DNA of 64,000 nt from Adiantum capillus-veneris (taxonomy: Eukaryota > Streptophyta > Polypodiopsida > Polypodiales > Pteridaceae): contig CM043958.1 of assembly GCA_014529385.2 (NCBI GenBank), forward strand, positions 120,321,518 to 120,385,517. The letters are read 5' to 3'. The notes below the pieces were generated by a model that worked only from the letters and a program-made list of their open reading frames with translations, had not been told where the DNA came from and did not search any database. This document shows positions 32,115 through 42,300 of this stretch, piece by piece. Position numbers and translations under genes: made by a program. Numbering within the stretch: the stretch's first letter is position 1; the number at the start of each line of letters is the position of its first letter.

Positions 32115-33110
32115 CCTCTTATTTTAAGGGGAATGCTCGTACTTGGTGGTCCACGCTTCTTTTAAACAAGACTGCGCCAGTTAAATGGCTGCAATTTAAG
32201 AAGCTTTTTATTTCTTCTTGGTTGACGCAAGAATATGAACGAGATATACGAGCTTGAAATCATCTTCGGATGACCAAGAAAGATACAATCAATGCTTATT
32301 GTGAAAGATTCTGGAGCTCTTTTCTACCCGCCTCTTCATTCAAGAAGATCTCGTTCAGAGAACAGATTGAGCGGTTCACCTTGGGTCTACCTACAGAGAT
32401 TTGAGATCACTGCTTGGAACAGAAGTCAGCTTCTATTCAGGAGTTGATGAGTCATGCGAAGCGGGGCTTTGCCATTCACTCTGGCAGTCTGACCTACCCC
32501 ACAGATGAGGCCATGACGCAACGAGCCGAATAGACTTTTGGGAATGAAAGTAGAAAGAAAAAGAGCAACCCAAAGAAAAAGGATGCACGACCCAAGCTTA
32601 CTCCTGAGGAGAGAGCTCGCTTCATCAGAGAGGGGAAGTGCTTTGGATGCGGGGAACAGGGACATATCTCCGCGAAGTGCCCTAAAAAGACACAGAAAGA
32701 ACAGAATGAAAAAGACGACGACAGGCCAGAGAGTTCGAGAGCAGCTGAGGAACGTGGCAGAAAAGGTAGATAGAAAAGCAGAACTGTACCACATGGCGTG
32801 GGACTTGCACCGAATCAAATGAATGAAAGTACAAACTTTGCCGCTTTTTGGGGCAAAGTGAAGGATCAGGAAGCTCTTCTGGAGGAGCCAAGGCCAACTT
32901 CTTTTCACTTGGAATTGGCGGCTCGATTTGGAATTACGCCCGACAGACTGATGCCACAGGCGGAGGTAGTTCGACTGGCACCCGGGTGGGATGTTGCCAT
33001 TACACCGAGCATTGGCAAACTTTGTTTGCAATGACAGGGGTGTTCAGGGCACGCGAGTGACGTTCTACTCCGGATCCCTTGGTACCACAAGAACTACGCC
33101 GTGGTTGACT
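32115..33110 (+). pseudogene. Gag C-terminal part and degenerate protease of chromovirus B
   Basis: Immediately after the copia TSD the host frame resumes: G-N-A-R-T-W-W-S-T-L-L and F-K-K-L-F-I-S-S-W-L (capsid). Then comes the knuckle C-F-G-C-G-E-Q-G-H-I-S-A-K-C-P (about 32640-32684). 32800-33030 resembles the C-terminal half of a retropepsin (L-E-L-A-A-R-F-G-I, D-V-A-I-T-P-S-I-G-K), but the D-S-G site is not found. Stops at 32257, 32402 and 32532 break the frame. Confidence 0.7.
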
Positions 33111-33277
33111 ACCGGGCCGAGAAAGCGACTTTGATAAATGAAGGGCTTAGAGATTGTACTTGATGAACTTCAGTTTCTTACTCATTCTTTTGGAAGAGAA
33201 GTGAACGATGGATAAAGGTTGAATATGTTTTGACCTGATCAAAAGAACGCCAAGATTTTTCTCCACACTCATGCCGA

Positions 33278-34530
33278 TTGCTTTTCAGAGGGCCTAAAGA
33301 TCAAACCATTGATCTGATATCTGGAAGCACGCCACCGAATCGGCCACCTTATCATGTGAGCCGAGCACAGAATGAAGAGATTATGAACCAAGTGAAAGAC
33401 CACTTGGAAAAGGGTCTTGTCCAACCTAGTACTTCACCGTATTGCTCTCCAGTGTTTGTTGGTTTTGAAGAAAGACGGATCTTGGAGAATGTGCATCGAT
33501 TATAGCACTCTCAACGAAATCACCATCAAGAACAGATTTCCGATTCCTAGGATCGATGATATACTCAACAGGTTACAGGGATCCTCGTGCTTTAGCAGGA
33601 TTGACTTGAAGAGTGGATATCATCAGATCCGAATCGCGCGGAGAGACGTCTACAAGACAGCCTTTCGGACGACTTTTGGGTTATTTGAGTTTTGGGTGAT
33701 GCCTTTTGGCTTAATCAATGCTCCTGCGATATTTAATCGGATGATGGATAGGATTTTTCGAGAGTACAGGCTATTTGTTGGCACTTTCTTTGATGATATC
33801 ATTGTTTTCTCCAAGAATGAGGCAGAACACAAAGATCATCTGCTTTAGAGATACACTTTTTTTTGGGATACTTTGTCTCAGTAGCAGCAGCAGGAGTGCA
33901 AATGGATCCGGCCAAGATAGACACTACCCGTGATTGGCCCGATTTGAAGAATGTCCATGAAGTTGAAAGCTTCTTGGGACTGTGTTCGTACTACAGATGG
34001 TTCATTCGAAAGTTTGCAGAGGTTGCTTCCCCTTTGCATATCTTGATACAGAAAGGAGTCCCTTTCTCGTGGGGATCCAGAGAGGTGATTGCCTTTCAGA
34101 CATTGAAAGAGAAATTGACTACGGGACCTATTTTGACTTTGCCGGACTTGCAGAAGTCATTTGAAGTATATTGTGATGCTTATAGTCGTAGTCTGGGTGC
34201 GGTCTTGATGCAAGAAGGCCATGTCATTGCTTACGAGAGCCGATTGTTCTCTAGGCCGGAGATGACAGCACAGATTTATGAGAAAGAGATTTTGGCGGTT
34301 ATCCATGCTCTTGCTCAGTGGCGGCATTACCTACTCGGAGCGTATTTTACTGTCTTTACAGACCATCAGAGTTTGAGCTACTTCTTGTCATAGAAGCAGC
34401 TTTCGGAAAAGCAGATGCGGTGGGCGAACATCTTGTCACATTTTCACTTCCAGTTTGTCCATGTGCAGGGACTGAAGAATGTGGTGGCAGATGCTTTGTC
34501 TCGGAAGCCGTTGGTTCTGGCTACTTCCGC
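33278..34530 (+). pseudogene. Reverse transcriptase and RNase H of chromovirus B
   Basis: RT runs over 33278-33848 with a one-base shift near 33460: V-Q-P-S-T-S-P-Y, K-K-D-G-S-W-R-M-C-I-D-Y, D-L-K-S-G-Y-H-Q-I, M-P-F-G-L-I-N-A-P, and the active-site box F-F-D-D at 33786-33797. After another shift, 33863-34393 has F-L-G-L-C-S-Y-Y-R-W-F-I and RNase H pieces Y-C-D-A-Y-S, Y-E-K-E-I-L-A-V and F-T-D-H-Q-S-L. A TAG at 34391 follows, with the end of the domain in 34394-34510 (V-V-A-D-A-L-S-R-K). Confidence 0.85.
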
Positions 34531-35871
34531 GATACATCATAGGAGCTTCGAGGATATGGTCGATCAGGATGCCATAGATACAGATTTTGCAGATATTTTC
34601 ACACGGATACGGGATGGGGAGACAGTAGTTGGATACTCCCTTCAGGAAGGCTACTTGATGAGAAAGACTATGTTGTGCGTTACACAGCCGTTGAGGGAAA
34701 AGGTTATAACTGAATGCCACTGTCCACCTTTAAGGCGTCACCGCGGCATTGCTACCACCATGAAGGGGGTAGAGAGATACTTCTTTTGGTCGAGACTCAA
34801 AAAGGATGTGGAAGAGTTTGTACGCAGTATGCCAGAAGGTCAAGTTTGACAGGCATAAGGCACAGGAATTGTTACAGCCTTTACCCATACCCACCCGCCC
34901 GTGGGAAAATATTGAAGTGGATTTCATTTTTGATCTCCCGAGAATACAGAATGATCACAATGATTTTCCGATTACATGGCACGTCTGAGACGATTGTCTC
35001 CGACAGAGACCCCAGATTTATGAGTTTGTTTTGGAATGCAATTTAGGAGAACATTGGCACGCAGTTGCAGTTCTCGCCATCGTTCCACTTGCAGACTGAC
35101 GGCCAATCTGAGATTGCCAATTCAGTGGTTTTAGATTTATTGAAGTCTTGTATCTCGGATCGGAAGACTCAATGGGAAAAGAACTTACCTTGGGTGGAAT
35201 TTGCCTACAATAACAAGATACACTCTTCGACGGGGAAGACGCCATTTGAGATTGTTGAAAGTGCTGCGAAGGTTCCATCCTTCCTGAGTACGAAAGATTA
35301 GATATTTGAAGCGGATGAATATTCGCGAGATTTGGATACGGCTTTTGCCAAGGTTCGCGAGACTTTGCAGAAGTCTCAAGAACGACGAAAAAAGGCAGCG
35401 GATCGCCATCGTCGCGACTTGAAACTGAAGGAGGATGATTGGGTGCTCTTATGTTTTGAGAAGGCACGCCTAAGAAAGAAAAAGGGAAAGGAGAGGCTTT
35501 TTCCAAAGCTTAGTATGCGATACTACAGACCTTTCCAGCTTATTAAAAAGATAAATGATGTCTCCTTCCGATTGAAACTGCCAGATACTTGGAGGATTCA
35601 CAATGCATTGCATGTGAGTCTCTTGATACCTGTGAAGGGTGATGTGCCTGATGATGGGGAGCCTGATGAGCAACCCGCAGTGGAAGAAAACGAGGAGACC
35701 CTTGTTCTTGAACAGATTTTGGCACATACGAATACGAAGAAAGGTAAAGTCCGAAGGCAGTTCTTGGTTAAGTTCAAGAACTTTCTTGCATTTGATGCGA
35801 AGTGGATGGAGGAGGGGGACCTAGTAGATACTCCTCAGATCGTGAAACTTTACCTCGATGTTTTGGTTTAG
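34531..35871 (+). pseudogene. Integrase and chromodomain of chromovirus B
   Basis: The zinc region is at about 34690-34850 (H-R-G-I-A-T-T, V-E-R-Y-F-F-W). The catalytic core has I-E-V-D-F-I-F-D-L and V-S-D-R-D-P-R-F with stops at 34988 and 35044, and seems to have lost sequence between them. Then Q-T-D-G-Q-S-E-I-A-N and W-V-E-F-A-Y-N-N. The frame 35332-35871 has the GPF/Y-like end (Y-Y-R-P-F-Q-L-I-K-K-I) and a chromodomain (I-L-A-H-T...R-R-Q-F-L-V-K-F-K-N...W-M-E-E-G-D-L). Chromodomains steer insertion into heterochromatin. Confidence 0.85.
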
Positions 35872-36471
35872 CTTAGTCTACTGATGCCAAACGGAACCCA
35901 TAAATTCAGCTTGGCCGAAGATCTGCTGCAGTGGGATGCACAAGAGGGGAGTTACTCCGCTCCTTTGTCAACAGATGCCTTGATTTTGATACTAAAGTCA
36001 TTGATGTCTCTTTGAGCTTTAGGGAAACTGAGAGCTGATAGTATTCTGCTGGATGACTTTATGAAATGGAATTCCTGATAATGATACTGATTTGTTCTTG
36101 ACTTCTTTTGAGTGCAGGAACTGATAGCCGAAATGACTGCAGCATTTTGGTCTGATTGATCTCGAATAGACATGGTTGCAATAGGGGTTAGTCAATCGGA
36201 CATCGATGAGGTTCCGATTGGACCTAGATGTGATTGCTAGCTACATTGCCGATAAATCATGGTCTAAGATCTGAATGAATGTTGAATGTCATGTGATGTC
36301 TGGTGATGTCCTATGATGTCGTGTGATGTGACTGTCGATTTTGTACATGTGCTAGATGTGTGTTCCTAGTATGTAGGTACTAACAGTCAGTGTCTGCTAA
36401 GACGGTTTATGGCTTTTGTCGGTTTTGCAGGCGTAATCGCGGTCGATTACAATGCTTTCAAGAGGGGGGTA
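35872..36471 (+). other. 3' non-coding region and purine tract of chromovirus B
   Basis: No coding region. A short tandem run of TGATGTC-like units lies at about 36283-36335, and the purine tract at 36461-36471 directly precedes the 3' LTR. Confidence 0.7.
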
Positions 36472-36986
36472 TGTCACAAAGTGATAATGTGGCAGACAGC
36501 AGAAACCCTAATTTCTGCCAGAAACCCTAAAATTCTTGCAAACCCTAATTTCCGGAAATCGCGGAGGTTGAAAAAAAAAAAAAAGATGAGCGACACAAAT
36601 TTTGCTTTTTCTTTACCTAAATGAGAAAGAGAGAGAATGCTTTTGCTTTCAAGTTTTGACTCTCTGTGAGAGAGAGAGAGAGCAATTGCTTTTGATTTGA
36701 AGCTTTTGGGCATCCCTTGTAACCTTTAAATTAGTGGTGAGGGCCTCACTTCTCAGAGCATATGGACGCAGAGTCTGAGAGTGAACCCCGAGCCACTCTC
36801 TTGTACTTTGATATGATTAATATAAAAAGAAATACCGAAAGGGGCGCGAGTCTTTGGAGCCAATATCTCTAGGCACGGAACTCCGCCGGGCCAGTGTAAA
36901 TCTATTGTGATCTGTGACTTGTTTTGAAGTGGTTATTTGGTGCTGTCGCGGTTGATTCTTGACTTGGAGTGTCCAAGTCTATTACA
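36472..36986 (+). repeat. 3' LTR of chromovirus B
   Basis: Matches 25963-26477. It carries a 17-bp insertion-like repeat (CCCTAATTTCTGCCAGAAA, about 36506-36524) and a shorter (GA)n. It is followed by the ATTCC duplication at 36987. Confidence 0.92.
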
Positions 36987-37254
36987 ATTCCTCTGGAATG
37001 ATTCGCCAGGAGAATTGATAGCTATCTACGATGCTCTATGACGTATCCAGAAAATCTTTTTGTAGATCTACTTAACCAAGAAATCCAATGTGCACACGTT
37101 TAAACTAAAAATAGATTCGATCAAACTTGAACTGTACAAAGATAGCTATTTTAGCAACAGTTGCTTCTCAAGGTTGGTCTATGTAAATGCATTTTCTTAA
37201 TCTTTATGGAAACATGTTCTTGATGTGTCCAATAATTTTTGTGTGAACAAATAG

Positions 37255-37608
37255 GCACAAGCTATGGGGAAGGCAGGCAATGAATTCATTAGGAAGGAAT
37301 TGAGCATGAAGCATGTGTACGATTACATGCTACACTTGCTGCTTGAGTATGCTAAGATGTTACAATTTGAGCCCATGCCAGGAAAATTTGCGAAGGAGAT
37401 GTGCCACGAGAGTTTTATGTGTCAGGCAACGTCCCACATAGAGAAGTCTGTGTATGAAGATTCTATGGTAAAGAGCCATAGCAAGTCTTCTCCTTGCTTC
37501 TTGCCCACAAGAGACGAGAATCGGATTGAGACAAGCATGCAGCAACATCTTGACATTAAGAGAATGATTGCAGAAGCTGAAGATAGAGGCTTATTTTCAC
37601 AGAATTGA
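37255..37608 (+). CDS. GT90 O-glycosyltransferase, last exon
   Basis: Directly after an AG acceptor (37253-37254) the frame reads A-Q-A-M-G-K-A-G, then V-Y-D-Y-M-L-H-L-L and L-E-Y-A-K-M-L. This is the conserved C-terminal block that follows the exon-4 sequence in GT90 proteins (typically A-Q-A-I-G-K...V-Y-D-Y-M...L-N-E-Y-A-K-L). The phase matches the end of exon 4 at 2726. The exon ends with TGA at 37606-37608, with no KDEL-like tail; the last residues are G-L-F-S-Q-N. It contains no stop or frameshift, so the coding parts look intact despite the 34.5-kb intron. It starts only 268 bases after the 3' LTR of the chromovirus at 25963-36986. Confidence 0.85.
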   Translation, partial: AQAMGKAGNEFIRKELSMKHVYDYMLHLLLEYAKMLQFEPMPGKFAKEMCHESFMCQATSHIEKSVYEDSMVKSHSKSSPCFLPTRDENRIETSMQQHLDIKRMIAEAEDRGLFSQN

Positions 37609-38783
37609 GCATTTGAGGCTTGTTTCAGCAGCTTTCTTGGTTTGAGGTGCAGATGAAAAACATGCCAAAGCTTGTTTGCCGGTTTTATGGATATCTGACA
37701 GTGGCAGGACCAATGCTTGATTCAATTGAGAAGGGGAACACACTTGTTAACACTGATGTGCAAAGTTATTTTATCTCCTTAGACAGTGATTACATTGCGG
37801 AGTTTGGCATCTTCGAGTTTTCCAAGAGGCAACATATGAGGCGAATGACATTGAAGAAGATTTGTTGATCTGGACAGAGAAGAGCAGCTGGTGGCCACTT
37901 GGGTATGAAAGGACAACCAAGTTTGTTTTTTCTATGTTGCTTTTTGCTTAGTCAACGAGAGCTGTGCATCTTTCAGCTCTTCCAAATGCTGATCGCTCAA
38001 AAGATATGCAGAAAGAGCTGCAGCAAAGGAGGTTTCATGCGAGTAAATGAAACCGATGGGAGTGAAGTCTCTCAGAGCCTTGGCATAGGTTATCAAAAGA
38101 GTTGTTGACGACACCCAAAATTGAATCTCACTCAGGACATTTTCACAGCTTCCTTATTTTTCAAACCCTAAAAAGTTGTACCATGTGCCTACATCTATGT
38201 TTCCAGGTTGTGTACTTGGAACCTGCATTGGCATTGAAAGGGTGCTCTTAACAATAATCATTTCAACAGAAGGAAACAAACAGTTCCTTTGGGCTATTTT
38301 GTAATATGTGCTGAGGAGTTTCTACCGCAGATGATGGTCAAGTATGTGTCAAATTGGCTTTGCTCCTGTATGTATGTGCGTGAAGGTGTCAAGGCAATTG
38401 ATAATTACAACGAAACACTAGTTACTTCTGGATAAGCTGCCTTTTGGACTTAAGATAAGAAACATATGAAAAAGGGGAATGATGAATTAAAAATCTGACA
38501 TACTCCCAGTTCTACTAGTGGCTGCACTGGTCTTTCGGCCAACTCAAAATGAGCTCTGCTTATTTTGAACCTCCTTATAAGGCCTTGTCTTGTGTGTGAA
38601 GCTAAACTTGCTTACTTGAAGCTCATGAGTCATTACACCTCGTGACTGGAAGGGTTAAAGTGCCATTGTGCTCGGTAGGCTATGTCCGGCGGCCCAACTC
38701 ATAACCTTACTAACTCCTTGTTATTCTAACCACAATATTAAGGAATAAGGAGATGCAACGCTTGTTGCAGAAGCTGTGGCACA

Positions 38784-38786
<3 letters not shown>
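37609..38786 (+). other. 3' flank of the GT90 gene, probable 3' UTR and intergenic DNA
   Basis: After the stop codon at 37608 no conserved domain is seen. Two short open frames (37620-37868 and 37899-38108) look like untranslated or decayed sequence. It ends at the (CT)n tract starting 38787. Confidence 0.45.

Positions 38787-38842
<56 letters not shown>
38787..38842 (+). repeat. (CT)28 microsatellite
   Basis: Perfect CT/TC tract whose right edge is the exact left border of a truncated LINE. Confidence 0.95.
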
Positions 38843-38844
<2 letters not shown>

Positions 38845-39660
38845 GATACGATGTGCTATTGGTCAGATATGCACATCCTCACGTCAGCTAGAGATCGAGA
38901 CAGGCAGATTTAGAGGAGTACCCGCTGAGTCCAGGATTTATCAGGTGTGCCAGATAGAGCTAGAGACAGAGCTACATTACATATGTCACTGCCCAGTATA
39001 CTATGAGATACGAGGCCGCTTTCACTTCTATTCAGAGAGGGTTTTGGACCACTTTCTATAGTCATGAGATACCAGGATCAGAGATGCCTCGGACTATACT
39101 TATTGGAGATTTGCAAACACAGAGAGGACCTCTTGAAGAGGAGCACAATGAGAGAGATCCAGCAACAGCGGAAGATTACAAATTTCTTTCAGTCACAATT
39201 AGAGGAGTCTGAGCAGCCCTAACATCATAACAACACCAGAGGCACCAGAGGCATACTGCTTGATTGGGCGATAGAGTTGGGGCGGTCCTGTCGCCCACGG
39301 ATGAGGGGGCCCTCTCGACATCGACGCAGACTGCGACGAAGGATCCATACCATACTGGCGTGACATAGGAGCCGTCCTAATAGAGTGCCTACCTTGTAGG
39401 ACATTGAATCTATATAGCCTTTTCGATACTGATGTATATGTATATGATGCTTCGACTGTTAGAGAGCTCCATTGTATCAGCTCACCCTTTGTATTCCCCT
39501 TGTATCAACTTTCACCCCACCCCTACCCACTATTTTCTTTTCAGTTCTTTGTACTTTTTGTACCCAGACCTGGTATTAGATTCACCACATGTAACCTTTT
39601 GGTCTCATAGGTCATTTTGGCCTTTTGAAGACGTTAATATTACATTTCATTTCATCTCTC
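38843..39660 (+). mobile_element. 5'-truncated LINE piece 1
   Basis: It starts abruptly after (CT)n inside the ORF2 C-terminus (G-I-R-C-A-I-G-Q-I, S-S-R-Q-L-E-I-E-T-G-R-F-R-G), includes C-Q-I-E-L-E-T-E-L-H-Y-I-C-H-C-P, and ends with the family tail TTTTGGCCTTTTGAAGACGT and CATTTCATTTCAT followed by (CT)n(GT)n. It is closely similar to the piece at 50206-50950. Confidence 0.85.
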
Positions 39661-39699
39661 TCTCTGTGTGTGTGTGTGTGTGTGTGTGCCCCCCCCATG

Positions 39700-39997
39700 G
39701 GTTTGGACTCTCACCGTTTTTAGGGTTTCATCACCTCTTTTTTGTTGTTTTTAGGGTTTCAAAACTGTCTTTTGCTGTTTTTAAGGGTTTAGCCACTGTT
39801 TTTTGCTGTTTTTTAGGGTTTCGTCATTGTTTCTTGCTGTGTTTTTCAGCGTTTCAAAACTATTTTTGCGGTTTTTTAAGGTTTCAAATGTGTTTTGCTG
39901 TTTTTTAAAGTTCCGAAGCTGATTTTCTTCGTTTTTAAGAGTTTCACAAGCGTCTCTTGCTATTTTTTAGAGTTTCCTGTATTTTTTTGGTTGTTTT

Positions 39998-40000
<3 letters not shown>
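39700..40000 (+). repeat. Minisatellite with TTTTTAGGGTTTC units
   Basis: About eight imperfect units of 30-40 bp, each with a T-rich run, [TA]AGGGTTTC and a variable spacer ending in TTGCTG. It lies between the tail of LINE piece 1 and the (CT)n tract in front of the longest LINE's ORF1. It could be that LINE's 5' UTR or an independent minisatellite. Confidence 0.75.

Positions 40001-40003
<3 letters not shown>

Positions 40004-40049
<46 letters not shown>
40004..40049 (+). repeat. (CT)23 microsatellite
   Basis: Perfect tract immediately before the ATG-containing start of LINE ORF1. Confidence 0.95.
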
Positions 40050-40050
<1 letters not shown>

Positions 40051-40051
<1 letters not shown>

Positions 40052-40949
40052 GGTCTCCCTCCATTGGGCTACCCATTGACTCCCTTTCACATGGCCTCTC
40101 CAGTGGCTATAGCCCGCCTCCCTCTCAACATGAAGTTCTCGATTACCAACAAGCAGATATCAACACTTGGAAGTTGAAGTGAATGAGTGGAAGAAAGAGA
40201 TGGAGGCAACCTTTCTTCAAAAGATGGAGGAATGGAAGAGGAGAAGAACCTATGCAAAAGGATTTCTCGCGTCGAAGAGCAAGCGGCTTCACAAGAAGCC
40301 ACAATCCAAACTCTCCAAGGTGAACTTCTTGCAGCGAAAAGTGGGCGGCTCGAAGAAGGCGAAATTTAGCCATCCATGATGGAAGAATTGAATACCATGA
40401 CAGAAGAAATACGGGTCAAGGAAGATCAGGAGAAGAAGTCATGGGCCGCGGTCATCTCCGCAACACAGAAGAAAGAAGAAGAGGCCAAAAAATGGATTGA
40501 GGTCACCAAGAAAGGGAAAGGTAAGGAAGCTCCTTGTACACCCACTCTTATTAACATGACCCTTGAAGAGGAACAAAGGAGGAGGATGCGGGCTCTACAT
40601 GTGAGCGTAACCGGTCTCAAGGACATAAACAATGTGGAAAAAGAGGTCACAGTCCTCACATACATGATGGGGGTGCATGGAGAGTGGGCAAGAAGAGTGG
40701 TGGCCCGGAAGAATCTTCAAAAGAGAGAGCTCTCATACTACGCTTCCCCTCCTTGGAAGAGAAGAAGTAATTCCTGAAAAAGAGGCCTACTCTCAAGAGG
40801 ACAGGTATTTTCCTTAGTGATGATCTCACTCTCTCACAGCTTGCGCATATGAGAGAGGTAATGCCAGAGATTACGGCGGCAAGGGAGAAGGGAAAGACGG
40901 CCTTTTACAGAGATGGTCGGGTGGTGATTGTAGAGCGGCACTCTACATG
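40051..40949 (+). pseudogene. LINE ORF1 protein
   Basis: Pieces in two or three frames. There is a Glu/Lys-rich coiled coil (R-I-S-R-V-E-E-Q-A-A-S-Q-E-A-T-I-Q and onward, 40190-40370), a middle domain (S-W-A-A-V-I-S; L-H-V-S-V-T-G-L-K-D; 40376-40777) and a C-terminal part (F-L-S-D-D-L-T-L-S-Q, A-R-E-K-G-K-T-A-F-Y-R-D-G-R; 40790-40947). This order is typical of LINE ORF1 RNA-binding proteins. A shift near 40740 and stops break it. Confidence 0.7.
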
Positions 40950-40980
40950 ATGGTGTGAGACCTATGGGACCACACTGAAG

Positions 40981-42187
40981 ATGGCTACTTGGAATTGTAA
41001 TGGATCTATGAGGTTGGACGTTGGTGCCTTTGAGGACAGTTTCAGATAGAGGGACATTGTTTTCTTCTTAGAGACTCATCTGGCCCCTGGACAGCTTATG
41101 CGACTTGTGGTGGGATACAGATGGGAGACAACCCACAGGACAGTCGCGAGATGTGAGCATGGGAGTAGTGGTTTAGGAGGAGTAGCAGTGCTATTTAGGG
41201 AGGAGTTACAGCCACTACTACATATTGTACGGAGAGATGATCATGCTAGATACATGTGGGTGAGGCTGAGAGCCGACACATGCCGATTTCTATACATTGC
41301 CATATGTTACCTCCCCCTAGTACGTCAGTATATGCTGCACCCAGAGGACAGCCGCCTTTCTCTATACTAGATGATATATGAGAGTTTTCTAGGGATGGTG
41401 ATATCATCCTCCTAGGGGACTTCGATGCCCGAACGGGCAACTCTCAGACAGTCTTCTATGACACTTCATATGAGATGCTTAGAGAGTTGGATGTGGGTGA
41501 CTTGGGGCTTGACAGATGCTCACATGACAGAGAGCAGACAAGTATGGGAGATACCTCACGGAGATGATGATCACACATGGGTTAGCCATACTTAATGGCT
41601 TTTAGTGATTTCCTAGAGTAGCCGGTTTCACATGCTTTCCACACAGACACGGGGCCAGTACAGTGAACTATGTTATGGCACAACCGAGCTTTATTCCTCG
41701 TGTTCAGGATTTCATAGTGGGAGCCAAACCAGTGGGTGTAGCAGTGCATCATGCTCTTTTGACATTGTCCGTTTCATTTCAGTATAGTACATCCCAGACA
41801 TCAAGAGGCAGGTCACATACCCGTTATACATTTACACCAGAGACCGACTCGGTTTATACAGAGATCTATAGCCGTCTATGCACAGCTAGTCGTGGTCTCT
41901 CAGTGGAGGAGTGCACCACTTTACTGACTAAGACACTGCATGGTGAAGCATCAGAGGCATACCCACACACTCAGCCTGGTCGAAGGCGACATTCTGGGAG
42001 CATACCCCAGAATAGTTGGTATGATGAGGAGTGCAGAGAGATGAGAGCCCAACTCCAAAGAGATTCTTCTTTTAGGAGTCATCAGTTACAGACAGTCTCG
42101 GATTGCTTCCTGGCGCCTTGTGCAACGGAAGAAACGACCTTATTTGGCCCAGATGGAGCGAGACTTGTATCAGTTGTTCCTGAGTAG
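40981..42187 (+). pseudogene. LINE endonuclease domain (APE type)
   Basis: It begins M-A-T-W-N-C-N-G at 40981, then D-I-V-F-F-L-E-T-H-L, G-L-G-G-V-A-V-L-F, L-G-D-F-[ND]-A-R in a shifted frame near 41417, and the C-terminal part at 41663-42187 (N-Y-V-M-A, N-S-W-Y-D-E-E-C). The intact counterpart of the middle is seen at 50958-51712. Such domains nick target DNA for target-primed reverse transcription. Confidence 0.8.
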
Positions 42188-42300
42188 AGACTCAGGACAG
42201 GCATGGCAATTCTTTCATGAGCACTCCCCTCCCCCAGTGATTACTTCTCTTGATGTGTGGGGCCAGTATGCGACATGGTTATATACAGTTCCTGGACAGG

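Larger units (their letters stand above)
27454..32119 (+). repeat. TSD CCTCT around the copia element
   Basis: CCTCT at 27454-27458 and 32115-32119 flanks the two copia LTRs. Removing the insertion rejoins the chromovirus B gag. Confidence 0.92.
25963..36986 (+). mobile_element. Ty3-type chromovirus B, interrupted by a nested copia element
   Basis: 11,024 bp including the 4,656-bp copia insertion plus its 5-bp TSD. LTRs lie at 25963-26477 and 36472-36986 (TGTCACAAAG...TTACA), the primer site TGGTATCAGAGC at 26479-26490 and the purine tract AGAGGGGGGTA at 36461-36471. A perfect TSD ATTCC is found at 25958-25962 and 36987-36991. Without the insertion it is about 6.36 kb and carries gag, remnants of protease, RT, RNase H, integrase and a C-terminal chromodomain. 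Frameshifts are scattered but the RT keeps its two catalytic Asp. Confidence 0.92.
2727..37254 (+). other. 34.5-kb intron of the GT90 gene
   Basis: The donor is GTATGT after 2726 and the acceptor is AATAG at 37250-37254. About 29.9 kb of the 34,528 bp is accounted for by framed mobile elements: the hAT-like element, LINE, gag-only LTR element, chromovirus and chromovirus-plus-copia. About 4.6 kb is left as older intron sequence and smaller fragments. Splicing across it is inferred from phase and from conserved protein sequence on both sides; no transcript evidence is available. Confidence 0.75.

Noticed and set aside
37620-38108. Two short frames after the GT90 stop codon
   Set aside because: No conserved domain and not in the GT90 frame; more likely 3' UTR or decayed sequence.
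39722-39830. A true interstitial telomere array
   Set aside because: TTTAGGG cores are embedded in 30-40-bp units with variable spacers and are not tandem heptamers.
39404-39908. Hydrophobic plus-strand frames in the LINE tail and minisatellite
   Set aside because: They translate the LINE 3' UTR and the T-rich minisatellite; no conserved protein features.
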